Source: a virus. Taken from it: DNA of 42,883 nucleotides. The notes under the pieces were generated by a model. That model did not search any database. It was given only the letters and a program-made list of their open reading frames with translations, and was not told where the DNA came from. The translations under genes and the position numbers were made by a program. Positions 33,887 to 42,110 of this stretch are shown here, one piece after another. The stretch is taken from the IMG/VR virus record IMGVR_UViG_3300030106_006763, positions 1-42,883 of that record; one strand, given 5' to 3'. How positions within the stretch are numbered: the first letter of the stretch is position 1; each line of letters begins with the position of its first letter.

Positions 33887-34770
33887 AAGTTTTAGTTGTA
33901 GCTACTGGTTGGCATTATAGTTCTCATTTCTATAGAGAAATGATAAAGCAAGAGGTGCCGAATGGTTGGTCTGTGGATTATCATTCTGTAGCTCATCGTT
34001 CACCTGATGATGAAAATACAGTTCTTGAAAAGGAAAATGTTAGGAATAATTCTAATCTGAATAGTTTTTGGGAAGAGTTAGATTTATTGATGTATGAGAC
34101 GCCAATAACAAAAAAAGAAATCGAAGAGCTTGGATGGGGTTACTCAGAAGAAGAAAATACTGTCGGTGACATGGAGTGCTTTAATCAATGGGCTGATAAA
34201 AATGATTACACCCAATACGATTCCGTATTAATAACTCACGATGACAATCTAATATTATCTGACCAATTATTTGTTGATATGGATAAGAGAGTTGATGTGC
34301 TGAAACCTAACTCAGATAGATATGGTTCAGCTAATCATCAAGTTAAGACAACTAAAATTAGTTTAGATGATGATTGGTATTTTCTTGATAATGGTTATAC
34401 AGAAAATATACCGAAAGCGTTAACACCACGAGGTTCGTTCTGTTTTTATAAGAAAGAATTGATTGACCTTTTACCTAATAATAGATTTAATATGTATGAA
34501 GAGGGTGGATTAGGTATCGTTAATAGAGTCGGAGAAACCAATAGTGTTGGTTACGATGGTATATCAGCTTGGAACGCTCACGCTGGAACTTTCAGAGAGT
34601 TTCTTTATGAACATAATTTAGTACCGAAGATAAGATGGTTTTCGGATGTAAAGAGAGTTAGTAAATATTGTATCGAGGGTGAGAGGGGATTTGTCACAGG
34701 TAATAGAGCTAATGAACATGGTTACGAAAAAGCCGTACAAGATATATTAACGAATATAGGTTGGATATGA
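33883..34770 (+). CDS. Putative glycosyltransferase, unknown family
   Basis: This 295-residue protein starts MKVLVVATGWHYSSHFYREM, a Rossmann-like strand. It has SVLITHDDNLILSDQLF with an acidic THDD motif reminiscent of GT-A metal sites, and a GSFCFYKKELIDLLP strand. The gene is in the middle of glycosyltransferases, so that role is the most likely. I do not recognise a defined family. Confidence 0.5.
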   Translation: MKVLVVATGWHYSSHFYREMIKQEVPNGWSVDYHSVAHRSPDDENTVLEKENVRNNSNLNSFWEELDLLMYETPITKKEIEELGWGYSEEENTVGDMECFNQWADKNDYTQYDSVLITHDDNLILSDQLFVDMDKRVDVLKPNSDRYGSANHQVKTTKISLDDDWYFLDNGYTENIPKALTPRGSFCFYKKELIDLLPNNRFNMYEEGGLGIVNRVGETNSVGYDGISAWNAHAGTFREFLYEHNLVPKIRWFSDVKRVSKYCIEGERGFVTGNRANEHGYEKAVQDILTNIGWI

Positions 34771-35498
34771 GACAGCCAATAATACACGATAGACACTTGG
34801 TCAAAATGGAGTTTGAAAAATTAAAACAAAGATTACAACCTGATTGTTTTACATTACCAAAAAACCTGACGATAGTAACTTGTAGAAATGAAGGCTCGAT
34901 GGAAGACAGAATAATAGACCACCTAAAGGGTTATGAGGATGTATCTATTTTAGAGCAAAATCTTGAGTATCTTGGTGTTGAATTAAAAGTGTTAAGAGAT
35001 GATAGATTACCTTGGAGGAATACATTTAAATTTGAGTTATTGAATCGTTATCTAAATAGTGGTAAGTGTAAAACGGAATATTTTATGTGTGTTGACGCGA
35101 TAGACGTTATATTTATAGATAATCCCACTAAGGTGATAGACATATTTGAGAGTTTTAATTGTGATGCTTTATTCATGTCAACAAATTCATTAGATGGTTA
35201 TAATTGCATGCCGGAAGTTCATAATAAGATTTTACAGATAAATAATTCGAATGGTAGATATTTGAATAGTGGGGTTTACATAGGTAAAACAAGTTTTATC
35301 AAAGAGGTTATAGAATCAGCAATATCATACGCTCATCCGCCAGGTGTCACGATGGATGAATACAGAGATTATTTAAATAGTAATCCGATTGATTATCCAA
35401 AAGGCTCACAAGACCAAGATATTTTTAGATTTTTAGAACCTCAATTTTATCCAAGATTAAGGGTTGATTACGATAACAAAATGGCTTACAGAGGTTAA
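34767..35498 (+). CDS. GT-A-like putative glycosyltransferase
   Basis: This 243-residue protein has LTIVTCRNEGSMEDRIIDHL, FMCVDAIDVIFIDNPTKVID with a D-x2-D acidic motif, and LNSGVYIGKTSFIKEVIESA, then GSQDQDIFRFL. The last two blocks match the second half of PLOD/GT25-like or GT8-like transferases (NSG and DQ motifs). ATG 34767 overlaps the preceding stop as ATGA; an in-frame ATG 6 bases earlier exists. Confidence 0.7.
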   Translation: MRQPIIHDRHLVKMEFEKLKQRLQPDCFTLPKNLTIVTCRNEGSMEDRIIDHLKGYEDVSILEQNLEYLGVELKVLRDDRLPWRNTFKFELLNRYLNSGKCKTEYFMCVDAIDVIFIDNPTKVIDIFESFNCDALFMSTNSLDGYNCMPEVHNKILQINNSNGRYLNSGVYIGKTSFIKEVIESAISYAHPPGVTMDEYRDYLNSNPIDYPKGSQDQDIFRFLEPQFYPRLRVDYDNKMAYRG

Positions 35499-35499
35499 G

Positions 35500-36402
35500 A
35501 TGAAAATATTAATTACAGGTGGGACTGGCACGGTTGGAAAAGCACTATTAAAACAAAACGATAATGAATATATCAGCGTTAGTAGAAATGAAGAAAAAAT
35601 TACTGAGACAAGAAGAGAATTTCCTAACGTTAAATATTATGTTGGTAACATAGAAGATAAGGGGTTATTACTTAGAGTGTTCAAGGATGTTAAGCCAGAT
35701 GTTGTTGTTCACGCAGCAGCTATGAAACACATTGATTTAATGGAGATGAATCCTATCGCTGGCACTAATATAAATGTTTTAGGTAGTTTAAATGTGGTCG
35801 AGGCTAGTATTATTAATGACGTACCAATCACAATTGGAATAAGTACAGATAAAGCGTGTCTGTCTGAGAGTGTGTATGGTGCATCCAAATATTTAATGGA
35901 AAGAGTCTTTATGAACACCAACAATGATGATAATAGATTCGCATTAACGAGATTTGCTAATGTAGCACATAGTAATGGTTCTGTCCTACCTTTTTGGTTG
36001 AAACTGAAAAAAGACGGAGAACCATTAAAGTTAACAGACCCGGAGATGAATAGATTAATTTTTACACAGAAAGATGCGGCGGATTTAATTATGAGAACAA
36101 TAGACTACACAAAAAATAATGGTGGTGGTTTTGTTAAGTCTTATAAGATGAAATGTGTAAATATGTTTCAATTGGCTAATGTTATATCGGACAGAATATT
36201 AGTTGTTGGTAAAAGACCAGGTGAGAAAACTGATGAGGATTTAATCTCAGCTAATGAGATAAATAGAACCTATCTATATGGTGATGATATACATATCAGA
36301 ATGGAAGATAATCAGGAAGATAATAAATTGAAAGAACCATATAATTCAAAATCAGCTGATAAAATGACAAACGAAGAAATGAAAAAATTAGTATGGGGTT
36401 AA
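35500..36402 (+). CDS. UDP-GlcNAc 4,6-dehydratase-type enzyme (CapD/PseB-like)
   Basis: This 300-residue short-chain dehydrogenase has ILITGGTGTVGKALL, VVVHAAAMKHIDLMEMNP, NVLGSLNVVEASI, ISTDKAC and the YxxxK pair Y126/K130 in SVYGASKYLMERV. The HAAAMKH block is characteristic of the FlaA1/PseB/CapD family. This is the soluble form without membrane domain. It would start a UDP-deoxy-aminosugar. The start at 35500 follows the previous stop by one base; the in-frame ATG at 35464 would overlap more and lacks support. Confidence 0.88.
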   Translation: MKILITGGTGTVGKALLKQNDNEYISVSRNEEKITETRREFPNVKYYVGNIEDKGLLLRVFKDVKPDVVVHAAAMKHIDLMEMNPIAGTNINVLGSLNVVEASIINDVPITIGISTDKACLSESVYGASKYLMERVFMNTNNDDNRFALTRFANVAHSNGSVLPFWLKLKKDGEPLKLTDPEMNRLIFTQKDAADLIMRTIDYTKNNGGGFVKSYKMKCVNMFQLANVISDRILVVGKRPGEKTDEDLISANEINRTYLYGDDIHIRMEDNQEDNKLKEPYNSKSADKMTNEEMKKLVWG

Positions 36403-37367
36403 AAGACCATAAGATAGTTTGGTTTACCGAGGGTGGTTGGCAAGGTAAAGTTTCGTTAGATAATCCGAACATGAGAAACGATGTTTCTACTAAATATATT
36501 TTAGGTGCTGAACATTATCCAATATTTCAGATACCACAAGTTTTACAACACTTCGGTGATAATCATTTTGATTTCGCGATAGTCACGTTACCCAAGACTA
36601 ATGTGGATAAATTGTTAGAATTTGATATGATTGGAGACCTAAAAAAACTTAGTAAAAAAGTCATATCAATGCAAGAGGGCCCACATTGGTATTTCCAAGA
36701 TTATACTATGGAGGAACAAATTTGGTGGTATAATACACTTACTGAATTTGATATGTTATTTGCTCATAATAATAAGGATGTGAACTATTATAAAGGATTA
36801 ACAAACAAACCAGTTAATAAGATGCCAACTTTAATGTTAACTGAGAGCCTAAATATTTTACCTCGAAGTGAATCAGGAGAAGCTGTAATTATTGGTGGTA
36901 ATATGGTTAGATGGTATGGTGGGTTCGATTCCTATATGGTAGCACAAGAATTTGACGCACCCATATACGCCCCATCAATGGGTAGAAAGATTGATAGAGA
37001 GGACGAGATGGATATAAATCACTTTCCTTATATGAGTTGGGTTGATTGGATAAATAATTTAAGCCAATTTCAATATGCAGTTCACTTAATGCCGACACAT
37101 GCAGCAGGTACATTCACATTAAATTGTGCATTTCACGGAATACCTTGTATAGGTTATAAAGGTTTAGATACACAAGAGGAGTTACATCCAGATTTAAGTG
37201 TTGATGATGGTGATTTAGAAAAAGCTAAGTATCTTGCAAGAGAATTAAAAAATGGTAGAGGATTTTATAATGAGATGAGTGAAAAATGTAAAGAAAATTA
37301 CAAAAACTCCCTATATAATGAAAACAATTTTGTTCCTTATATTGAAAAAATATTTGAGAGGATATAA
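36393..37367 (+). CDS. GT-B-like putative glycosyltransferase
   Basis: This 324-residue protein starts HKIVWFTEGGWQGKVSLDN, with MQEGPHWYFQDY, and LFAHNNKDVNYYKGLTNKPV and GTFTLNCAFHGIPCIGYKG. The last block resembles the donor-binding C-terminal half of GT-B enzymes (compare MAGTP). It fits the operon. No named family recognised; the gene overlaps its neighbours by 10 and 1 bases. Confidence 0.65.
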   Translation: MGLKDHKIVWFTEGGWQGKVSLDNPNMRNDVSTKYILGAEHYPIFQIPQVLQHFGDNHFDFAIVTLPKTNVDKLLEFDMIGDLKKLSKKVISMQEGPHWYFQDYTMEEQIWWYNTLTEFDMLFAHNNKDVNYYKGLTNKPVNKMPTLMLTESLNILPRSESGEAVIIGGNMVRWYGGFDSYMVAQEFDAPIYAPSMGRKIDREDEMDINHFPYMSWVDWINNLSQFQYAVHLMPTHAAGTFTLNCAFHGIPCIGYKGLDTQEELHPDLSVDDGDLEKAKYLARELKNGRGFYNEMSEKCKENYKNSLYNENNFVPYIEKIFERI

Positions 37368-38560
37368 TGAAACCAATAAGTTTTATACAACCAAGTAGAA
37401 ACAATTTAAAATATCTAAAGTGGTCTTATAATAGTATCAGAAAAAACTTAGGATATTATCATGAAATTTGTTGGGCTGATGACTTCTCAGATGATGGGAC
37501 TTGGGAATGGATGAAAGAGACAGCAAAAAAAGACCCTAATATAAAAATACATCGTAACGAGGGGCCGAATAGGTTAGGGCACACCATTCTATACGATACC
37601 CTCGTTAACGATTATGCCACGAATGATATTGTCATGATATATCATGCAGATATGTATGCTTGTCCTAATTTGGATGAGGCGATACATAAATATTTAGAAC
37701 CTGGTGTTGTGGTGTCAGCTACAAGAATAGAACCACCACTTCATCCAGATGGGCCTGAGAAAATATTAGAAGATTTTGGTATAGAGCCAGAAGAATTTCA
37801 AGAACAAAAATTAATGGATTACCTCAAAAATTTAAATGTGGGTGGTAAAACGTCCAAAGGTATATTTGCTCCGTGGGCTATATACAAAAAAGATTTTCAA
37901 GATATAAACGGACACGACCCATTATACGCGCCACAATCAAAAGAGGATAGTGATATCTTTAATAGATTCGTATTAGCTGGTTATGATTTAGTTCAAACTT
38001 GGGAAGGTTTTGTTTATCATATGACGTGTAGAGGTTCAAGATTCAAAGATGGAGCACTTCGTAATCCAGCTGGTCAAGTGTTTATGAAAGGTAGAGAATC
38101 AAGTGAGTGGTTGGCTCAGAATTTACGTAGCACAAGAAACTTTATTCGTAAATGGGGTCACATGGTTAAACATGATAATAATATGTATCCTATAATACCA
38201 CCAAAATATGATGTTGGTTTCGTAGTTCAAAATTGTGATATCAATCTATTGAAGGAATTAGAGCCATGGTGTTCCACTATATATGTTGATTGTGAATATA
38301 GTGATTACATAAAAGAGGAACAAAGAAATACAGCCTTTGATTTATCAGATAGGATTAAACCATATGATAATGAAAAGAATAATAATATCATCGTTGAGTT
38401 TGATGCTAAAATGTTGAATGCTAGTAACTTTCAGGTGATAGTAAATCTATCAGAGATGTTCAATGACTCAGCTGAGATTGGTGATATGGAATATGATATA
38501 TATAGTTTCAGTATCAACTCATTAGAAACATATGAAAAGGATTTAATTATAAGAGAATGA
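37367..38560 (+). CDS. Family 2 glycosyltransferase with extra C-terminal domain
   Basis: This 397-residue protein opens with PISFIQPSRNNLKYLKWSYN and has ICWADDFSDDGTWEWM, IVMIYHADMYACPNL (metal DxD-like HAD) and GHDPLYAPQSKEDSDIFNR (ED motif), the GT2 pattern. The last 110 residues form a separate unknown domain beginning around DVGFVVQNCDINLLKELEPW. This is the last gene of the glycan run. Confidence 0.85.
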   Translation: MKPISFIQPSRNNLKYLKWSYNSIRKNLGYYHEICWADDFSDDGTWEWMKETAKKDPNIKIHRNEGPNRLGHTILYDTLVNDYATNDIVMIYHADMYACPNLDEAIHKYLEPGVVVSATRIEPPLHPDGPEKILEDFGIEPEEFQEQKLMDYLKNLNVGGKTSKGIFAPWAIYKKDFQDINGHDPLYAPQSKEDSDIFNRFVLAGYDLVQTWEGFVYHMTCRGSRFKDGALRNPAGQVFMKGRESSEWLAQNLRSTRNFIRKWGHMVKHDNNMYPIIPPKYDVGFVVQNCDINLLKELEPWCSTIYVDCEYSDYIKEEQRNTAFDLSDRIKPYDNEKNNNIIVEFDAKMLNASNFQVIVNLSEMFNDSAEIGDMEYDIYSFSINSLETYEKDLIIRE

Positions 38561-38799
38561 CCTACTATTTATTATTGAAAGGTGATACCGAAAAAGACCT
38601 AATAAATGAAACTAATATATTGGGTGAGGAAAGTTTTAGTGTTTTTTATCCATCTTTAGGTTTCAATATGCTAAATAAAATAATTAATACAAAGCCGGAA
38701 TTATTAGAGTCAATTTCTATTAAAGATGAACAAAATAAATCATATACAATTACAGAATTTTTAGATTTATTTAACAAATGGAGAATAAAAAAAGCTTGA
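38557..38799 (+). CDS. Hypothetical small protein
   Basis: This 80-residue acidic protein with YYLLLKGDTEKDLI at the start has no known motif. It overlaps the last glycosyltransferase by 4 bases, and its stop lies inside the -35 box of the next promoter. It closes the long operon. Confidence 0.5.
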   Translation: MTYYLLLKGDTEKDLINETNILGEESFSVFYPSLGFNMLNKIINTKPELLESISIKDEQNKSYTITEFLDLFNKWRIKKA

Positions 38800-38824
38800 C
38801 TTTTATTATTTTTATTCGTAACTT
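38796..38824 (+). promoter_or_regulatory. Probable sigma70-type promoter
   Basis: TTGACT (38796-38801), a 17-base spacer ending ATTTTTATTCG and a weak -10 TAACTT (38819-38824). The A-run before the -35 and the TTTATTCG before the -10 match the stronger promoters at 4367 and 10086. Transcription would begin near 38831. Confidence 0.6.
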
Positions 38825-38840
38825 AGAGGAGTTATAATAG

Positions 38841-38999
38841 ATGCCAAAGGTACATAATTGGGAGGATTGGGATGAGGTAGAGGAAGAGGTTCAAAAAGAA
38901 CAAGCTCGAACCAAGACCAACGGTAAAGTAAATGAAAAGAAAAAGGAAAAAAAGAATGTTAATCAAAAGTCTAAAGTTAACTTTTCAAATAGTCGTTAG
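38841..38999 (+). CDS. Small charged hypothetical protein
   Basis: A 52-residue frame with GAGGAG ten bases upstream. It begins MPKVHNWEDWDEVEEEV, acidic, then turns strongly basic (NEKKKEKKNVNQKSK). This acid-then-base pattern suggests a disordered adaptor. The last 44 bases overlap the lipoprotein gene in another frame. The good ribosome binding site and the promoter just before it support translation. Confidence 0.6.
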   Translation: MPKVHNWEDWDEVEEEVQKEQARTKTNGKVNEKKKEKKNVNQKSKVNFSNSR

Positions 39000-39465
39000 C
39001 TGTCTATTAATATCTTGTGAGGATAATCTTGTTGACAATACAGGTGAACTAACCTTTGATATTAGATTACCACAAGATAAAAATGGATATTATGAACTAA
39101 CCATAGATAGGAATAATTGGCAAACCTTACATAGGGTGTCAGCTAATATTACAGACGCTTTGTACTTAGATAATTTTAGGATTAGTTGGGAGAGTAATTT
39201 ATACTGGCAGCTAAATGACACTTTAGGATATATTATTAAGGAAAGATTTAGTGATTGGAGCGGTCGTTATGTCGCTACTGACACATCTTATATAACAGGT
39301 TTTGATGGATTTACTGTTCCAACCACTAATAGAGTTAGTTATAGTAATCAATACGGCGAGATAAATAATATGATTGCACCAGTTCGAAATATGGTAGGTG
39401 ATACTCTTTTACTTGGTGCTTTTTGGGAACAAGGTGAAGCTTTTTTTGGTATAATTTTAAAATAG
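38956..39465 (+). CDS. Probable lipoprotein
   Basis: This 169-residue protein has a clear lipoprotein signal: MLIKSLKLTFQIVVSCLLISC, with the lipobox LISC giving a lipid-anchored Cys. The mature part is acidic and beta-rich (GELTFDIRLP at the start; LLGAFWEQGEAFFGIIL at the end). ATG 38956 with AAGG upstream is preferred; an ATG at 38932 adds a KRKRKK stretch. Phage lipoproteins may exclude other phages or act in lysis; no family recognised. Confidence 0.65.
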   Translation: MLIKSLKLTFQIVVSCLLISCEDNLVDNTGELTFDIRLPQDKNGYYELTIDRNNWQTLHRVSANITDALYLDNFRISWESNLYWQLNDTLGYIIKERFSDWSGRYVATDTSYITGFDGFTVPTTNRVSYSNQYGEINNMIAPVRNMVGDTLLLGAFWEQGEAFFGIILK

Positions 39466-39473
39466 GAGTCAAA

Positions 39474-39701
39474 ATGACGTTTGAATTAACGACTAAAAAT
39501 AATGATGAGGTAATAGATAAGATAGATTTTAGTAATGCAGATTTTCGAGAAGCTAAGACTTATTTCATGGGTAGAAAGATGTTATCTGAAGAAAATTTTG
39601 ATGAGATATTCGAGGTTAAAAAGAAACAAAAATATCAGAAGCCCGTAAGTTATGATTGGTGGAAAGAAGAATCAAAAAATATGGATTTAGAAAAGGGATA
39701 A
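39474..39701 (+). CDS. Hypothetical protein
   Basis: This 75-residue protein is acidic then lysine-rich, with DFSNADFREAKTYFMGRKML and KYQKPVSYDWWKEES near the end. There is TAGGAG upstream. It ends 3 bases before the next gene. No family recognised. Confidence 0.55.
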   Translation: MTFELTTKNNDEVIDKIDFSNADFREAKTYFMGRKMLSEENFDEIFEVKKKQKYQKPVSYDWWKEESKNMDLEKG

Positions 39702-39703
39702 CA

Positions 39704-39916
39704 ATGATTGGTATTATCAAAGATGTTCTCGAATATTTTAAGGATGCTAATCTTCATTCAGAGTCCGCTCGTGAAGGTATAGCTAAAGAAATTATTAAAA
39801 GATTAGATGAAACAACTAAGACCGATTATGTTTACTCACGTGATTTAATAGAAAAAAAGAAAGATGAAGAGCAGATTGATATATTTCCTGTTTATGAGGG
39901 TGGTCACTTAGGTTAA
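39704..39916 (+). CDS. Hypothetical protein
   Basis: This 70-residue, mostly helical protein starts MIGIIKDVLEYFKDAN and ends VYEGGHLG. The start at 39704 is preferred because it lies right after the previous stop and matches a natural N-terminus. An upstream in-frame ATG at 39656 would run inside the previous gene. Its stop overlaps the next start by one base. Confidence 0.55.
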   Translation: MIGIIKDVLEYFKDANLHSESAREGIAKEIIKRLDETTKTDYVYSRDLIEKKKDEEQIDIFPVYEGGHLG

Positions 39917-40485
39917 TGGATATATCTAAATTAAATGAGTTTGATAGTAGGCCGAAGAAAAAAAATCCCTTTAGAAGTAAACCGATACCAAAAGGAAAAA
40001 TTGAGTCTGCCATAAATGCTACATTATCTATCCGAGCCGCCGCGCAACATCTTGGTGTGAGTTACAACACGTTCAAGAAGTACGCAAAAAAATATGAGCT
40101 GTTCGAGCAAAATAAAAATCAAGCCGGTGTTGGTGTTACTACAAAAGGTAATACAGGTTGGGGCATAAAGATACAAGATATATTCGACGGCAAAAATCCT
40201 AACTACCCTCATTGGAAGTTACAAGAAAGAGTTATTCGTAATGGATACATAAAACAAGAATGTAGCAACTGCGGTTATTCCGAATGTAGGGATAAGGATT
40301 TAAGAGGCCCTTTTCTAATCTGTTTCTTTGACGGTGACGGAACTAATCATCAGTTAGATAATTTGTACCTACTATGTTATAATTGTTTCTTCATAACCAA
40401 ACCAACAGGTAGAATGTTGACGACGCCAAAAAATGTTACACTTTTAAGAAAAAAATTAGAGGAAGTATATAACGAAATTGATTAA
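39916..40485 (+). CDS. HNH-like zinc protein without catalytic histidines, with helix-turn-helix
   Basis: This 189-residue protein has a helix-turn-helix-like segment (IRAAAQHLGVSYNTFKKYAK, about residues 36-56). A zinc site follows with C116/C119 and C154/C157, and between them FDGDGTNHQLDNLYLLCYNC, the typical HNH endonuclease zinc-finger skeleton. In active HNH enzymes the stretch before DGD is HHI; here residues 136-138 are Cys-Phe-Phe. The closing His after the last Cys is Phe158. The fold seems kept while the nuclease residues are lost, so it is probably a DNA-binding regulator. Confidence 0.75.
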   Translation: MDISKLNEFDSRPKKKNPFRSKPIPKGKIESAINATLSIRAAAQHLGVSYNTFKKYAKKYELFEQNKNQAGVGVTTKGNTGWGIKIQDIFDGKNPNYPHWKLQERVIRNGYIKQECSNCGYSECRDKDLRGPFLICFFDGDGTNHQLDNLYLLCYNCFFITKPTGRMLTTPKNVTLLRKKLEEVYNEID

Positions 40486-40516
40486 TCATAATATTTATCT
40501 TTAGAAGATTTCCCAA

Positions 40517-40609
40517 ATGCCTGTGGTTTTCCATAATATGGAAGAAATATTATTTTTAGTAATAGTTGGATATTGGATTTTTTTAATTCGATACTTAAGG
40601 AAAAAGTAA
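40517..40609 (+). CDS. Tiny possible membrane peptide
   Basis: A 30-codon frame (or 23 from the inner ATG at 40538) with a hydrophobic EEILFLVIVGYWIFLI segment and a basic RYLRKK end. Its stop directly abuts the start of the next gene. There is only a weak AGAAG ribosome binding site. Low confidence. Confidence 0.35.
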   Translation: MPVVFHNMEEILFLVIVGYWIFLIRYLRKK

Positions 40610-40840
40610 ATGAATCAAGCCGATAGAAAAGAGTTTGAAACTATTCACACCAAGATAGACCAATTACAAACCGATATAAAATTTATCAAGGAGAATATGT
40701 TCAATCCGCATCAAGGGTTATGGGCCGAGACGAAGCTTAACACACAATTCAGAACGGATACAAAAAGATGGAGAGGAGTTGTTGGAACAGGTTTTATTGG
40801 TTTAATTTTTAAACAGATTTGGGATATGTTTAACACTTAG
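40610..40840 (+). CDS. Small coiled-coil protein with C-terminal membrane segment
   Basis: This 76-residue protein has a coiled-coil-like N-terminus (EFETIHTKIDQLQTDIKFIK) and a hydrophobic segment (GVVGTGFIGLIFKQIW, about residues 56-71). The layout resembles small phage hemolysin-XhlA/holin-associated proteins, but this is only a shape similarity. It starts directly after the preceding tiny frame. Confidence 0.55.
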   Translation: MNQADRKEFETIHTKIDQLQTDIKFIKENMFNPHQGLWAETKLNTQFRTDTKRWRGVVGTGFIGLIFKQIWDMFNT

Positions 40841-40882
40841 GAGAAAAAAAATAAAAGGTTACATAAAAAGGATATACTTTCA

Positions 40883-41173
40883 ATGAAAAAAAGCTTAGTT
40901 TTATTATTGTTACTTACCAACATATTAGGTTATGAACCGACCACTACACCCACTTTGATAACATTTAAATTACAATCCTCGGAAATCCTATCGGATTCCC
41001 AAGGTTTAAATCATGAATCACCAAATAACTCAATCAAGGTGATACCAAAATTATTTAAAAAAGATAGCCTCATCCAAGACAAGGTATTCGAGCTCCGTCA
41101 AATAGATGAGAACACGTTCGAGGTGTTGGGCTCACCATTGAGCCGGGCTATCGATAATCAAATGAGGCAATAA
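40883..41173 (+). CDS. Secreted or periplasmic hypothetical protein
   Basis: This 96-residue protein starts with a signal peptide, MKKSLVLLLLLTNILG. The mature part is about 80 residues, Ser/Asn/Asp-rich, with no known fold. It opens the GC-richer run of small genes. AAAGGAT lies upstream. Its stop overlaps the next start by one base. Confidence 0.6.
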   Translation: MKKSLVLLLLLTNILGYEPTTTPTLITFKLQSSEILSDSQGLNHESPNNSIKVIPKLFKKDSLIQDKVFELRQIDENTFEVLGSPLSRAIDNQMRQ

Positions 41174-41409
41174 TGATTAAGAATCTCGGTTATTACATCT
41201 ACTACAACATCAGGCTCATCCTCTCCTACACGGTGGAGTGGGTGAATCAACTGTTTCCCGATAGACCACCCCAACCATCAATAGACATCGAGGATGATTT
41301 CGACGAGGTCGAGGACGCCTACGATGAGGTGGACGATTCCATGATAACAAGGGGCAAACGTATCGAAAGGAACGAGTGGGGTCTACCCGTCGTCGAGGAG
41401 GAATTATGA
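41173..41409 (+). CDS. Acidic hypothetical protein
   Basis: This 78-residue protein has a hydrophobic N-terminus (YYIYYNIRLILSYTVEWV) then a very acidic middle (DIEDDFDEVEDAYDEVDD). It may be membrane-associated. Base composition is much higher in G+C than in the sugar operon: 32 of 60 bases at 41281-41340. It overlaps the next gene as ATGA. Confidence 0.55.
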   Translation: MIKNLGYYIYYNIRLILSYTVEWVNQLFPDRPPQPSIDIEDDFDEVEDAYDEVDDSMITRGKRIERNEWGLPVVEEEL

Positions 41410-41516
41410 ACGAGAGACAAGAAGCGGTCAATAGGGATTTACTGTTCCTAATGATGGGAAGAGAGCCACGTTTTTTCAAACGTCTATTGGAGAGATGGTT
41501 ATGGTGTTTGAGATAG
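41406..41516 (+). CDS. Tiny basic protein
   Basis: A 36-residue frame starting in an ATGA overlap, with a basic Arg-rich end (PRFFKRLLERWLWCLR). Its stop overlaps the next tiny frame by 16 bases. It is short enough to be doubtful, but the coupled overlaps on both sides favour translation. Confidence 0.4.
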   Translation: MNERQEAVNRDLLFLMMGREPRFFKRLLERWLWCLR

Positions 41517-41578
41517 TATTCTGGACGATAGCCGTGGCCATATGTTATCGATTCGCTAGGGACTTAGACCGTGTTTGA
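41501..41578 (+). CDS. Tiny membrane peptide
   Basis: A 25-residue frame: a hydrophobic FEIVFWTIAVAICY segment then a charged RFARDLDR end, a minimal single-span membrane protein. An in-frame ATG at 41495 is an alternative start. It overlaps the next frame by 8 bases. Confidence 0.35.
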   Translation: MVFEIVFWTIAVAICYRFARDLDRV

Positions 41579-41648
41579 GTGGATAGCGTTCGGTGCGATA
41601 ACGGTGGTGACGATACAACAAATAATTAAATTCATAAGGGAACACTAA
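41571..41648 (+). CDS. Tiny membrane peptide
   Basis: A 25-residue frame starting at GTG, hydrophobic in the middle (WIAFGAITVVTIQQIIKFI) and basic at the end. Its stop overlaps the following ATG by one base. It repeats the form of the frame just before it. Confidence 0.35.
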   Translation: MFEWIAFGAITVVTIQQIIKFIREH

Positions 41649-41881
41649 TGGTAAATCTATTTCGTATACTATCAGACCACTTCGATGATGATAAGAAGCT
41701 CGGTGAGTACATAAGGATGTTAGGGGAGGTGCCCGACGCAGACCTACAATTGCCTGAGGGATTCACGGTCAGTTGGACTATCGGTGACAATAACGTATAT
41801 CATGCGAAAGAAAGTTTTTCGCTGGAAGAGATGCTAAAGGAAGCAGGTATAGAGGGAGTTAGGGGTGGAAGAGAGCCTTAA
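41648..41881 (+). CDS. Hypothetical protein
   Basis: This 77-residue acidic protein begins MVNLFRILSDHFDDDKKLGE and ends GVRGGREP. No family recognised. It starts one base inside the previous stop and overlaps the next gene by 17 bases. Confidence 0.55.
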   Translation: MVNLFRILSDHFDDDKKLGEYIRMLGEVPDADLQLPEGFTVSWTIGDNNVYHAKESFSLEEMLKEAGIEGVRGGREP

Positions 41882-42110
41882 TCTCCTTGGGGATTACATA
41901 TTCAGAAGGATTCAAAAAGACCAGTCCGATAACAGGATGAGTCGATATCGCCCACGAGAATCACTCAGCGGGCTATACATAAGTTCAAAAGATATTCAGA
42001 GATACGTATGGGATTACTACAACCTTGGGATAGACCACATGGGGGATGATGAGTGCGCCGAGGATAGGATAGAGAGGTATTGGGATGATTCGGACGGCGC
42101 TGAAAATTAA
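41865..42110 (+). CDS. Hypothetical protein
   Basis: This 81-residue frame starts at GTG 41865 with AGGGAG upstream. It is charged, with a YRPRESLSGLYISSKDIQRY block and a DDSDGAEN end. Function unknown. It overlaps the next gene by 26 bases. Confidence 0.5.
   Translation: MEESLNLLGDYIFRRIQKDQSDNRMSRYRPRESLSGLYISSKDIQRYVWDYYNLGIDHMGDDECAEDRIERYWDDSDGAEN

Noticed and set aside
41216-41479. Minus-strand open frame rich in Arg/Pro
   Set aside because: Arg/Pro richness is the usual antisense reflection of GC-rich acidic genes. It overlaps coupled + strand genes and has no start signals.
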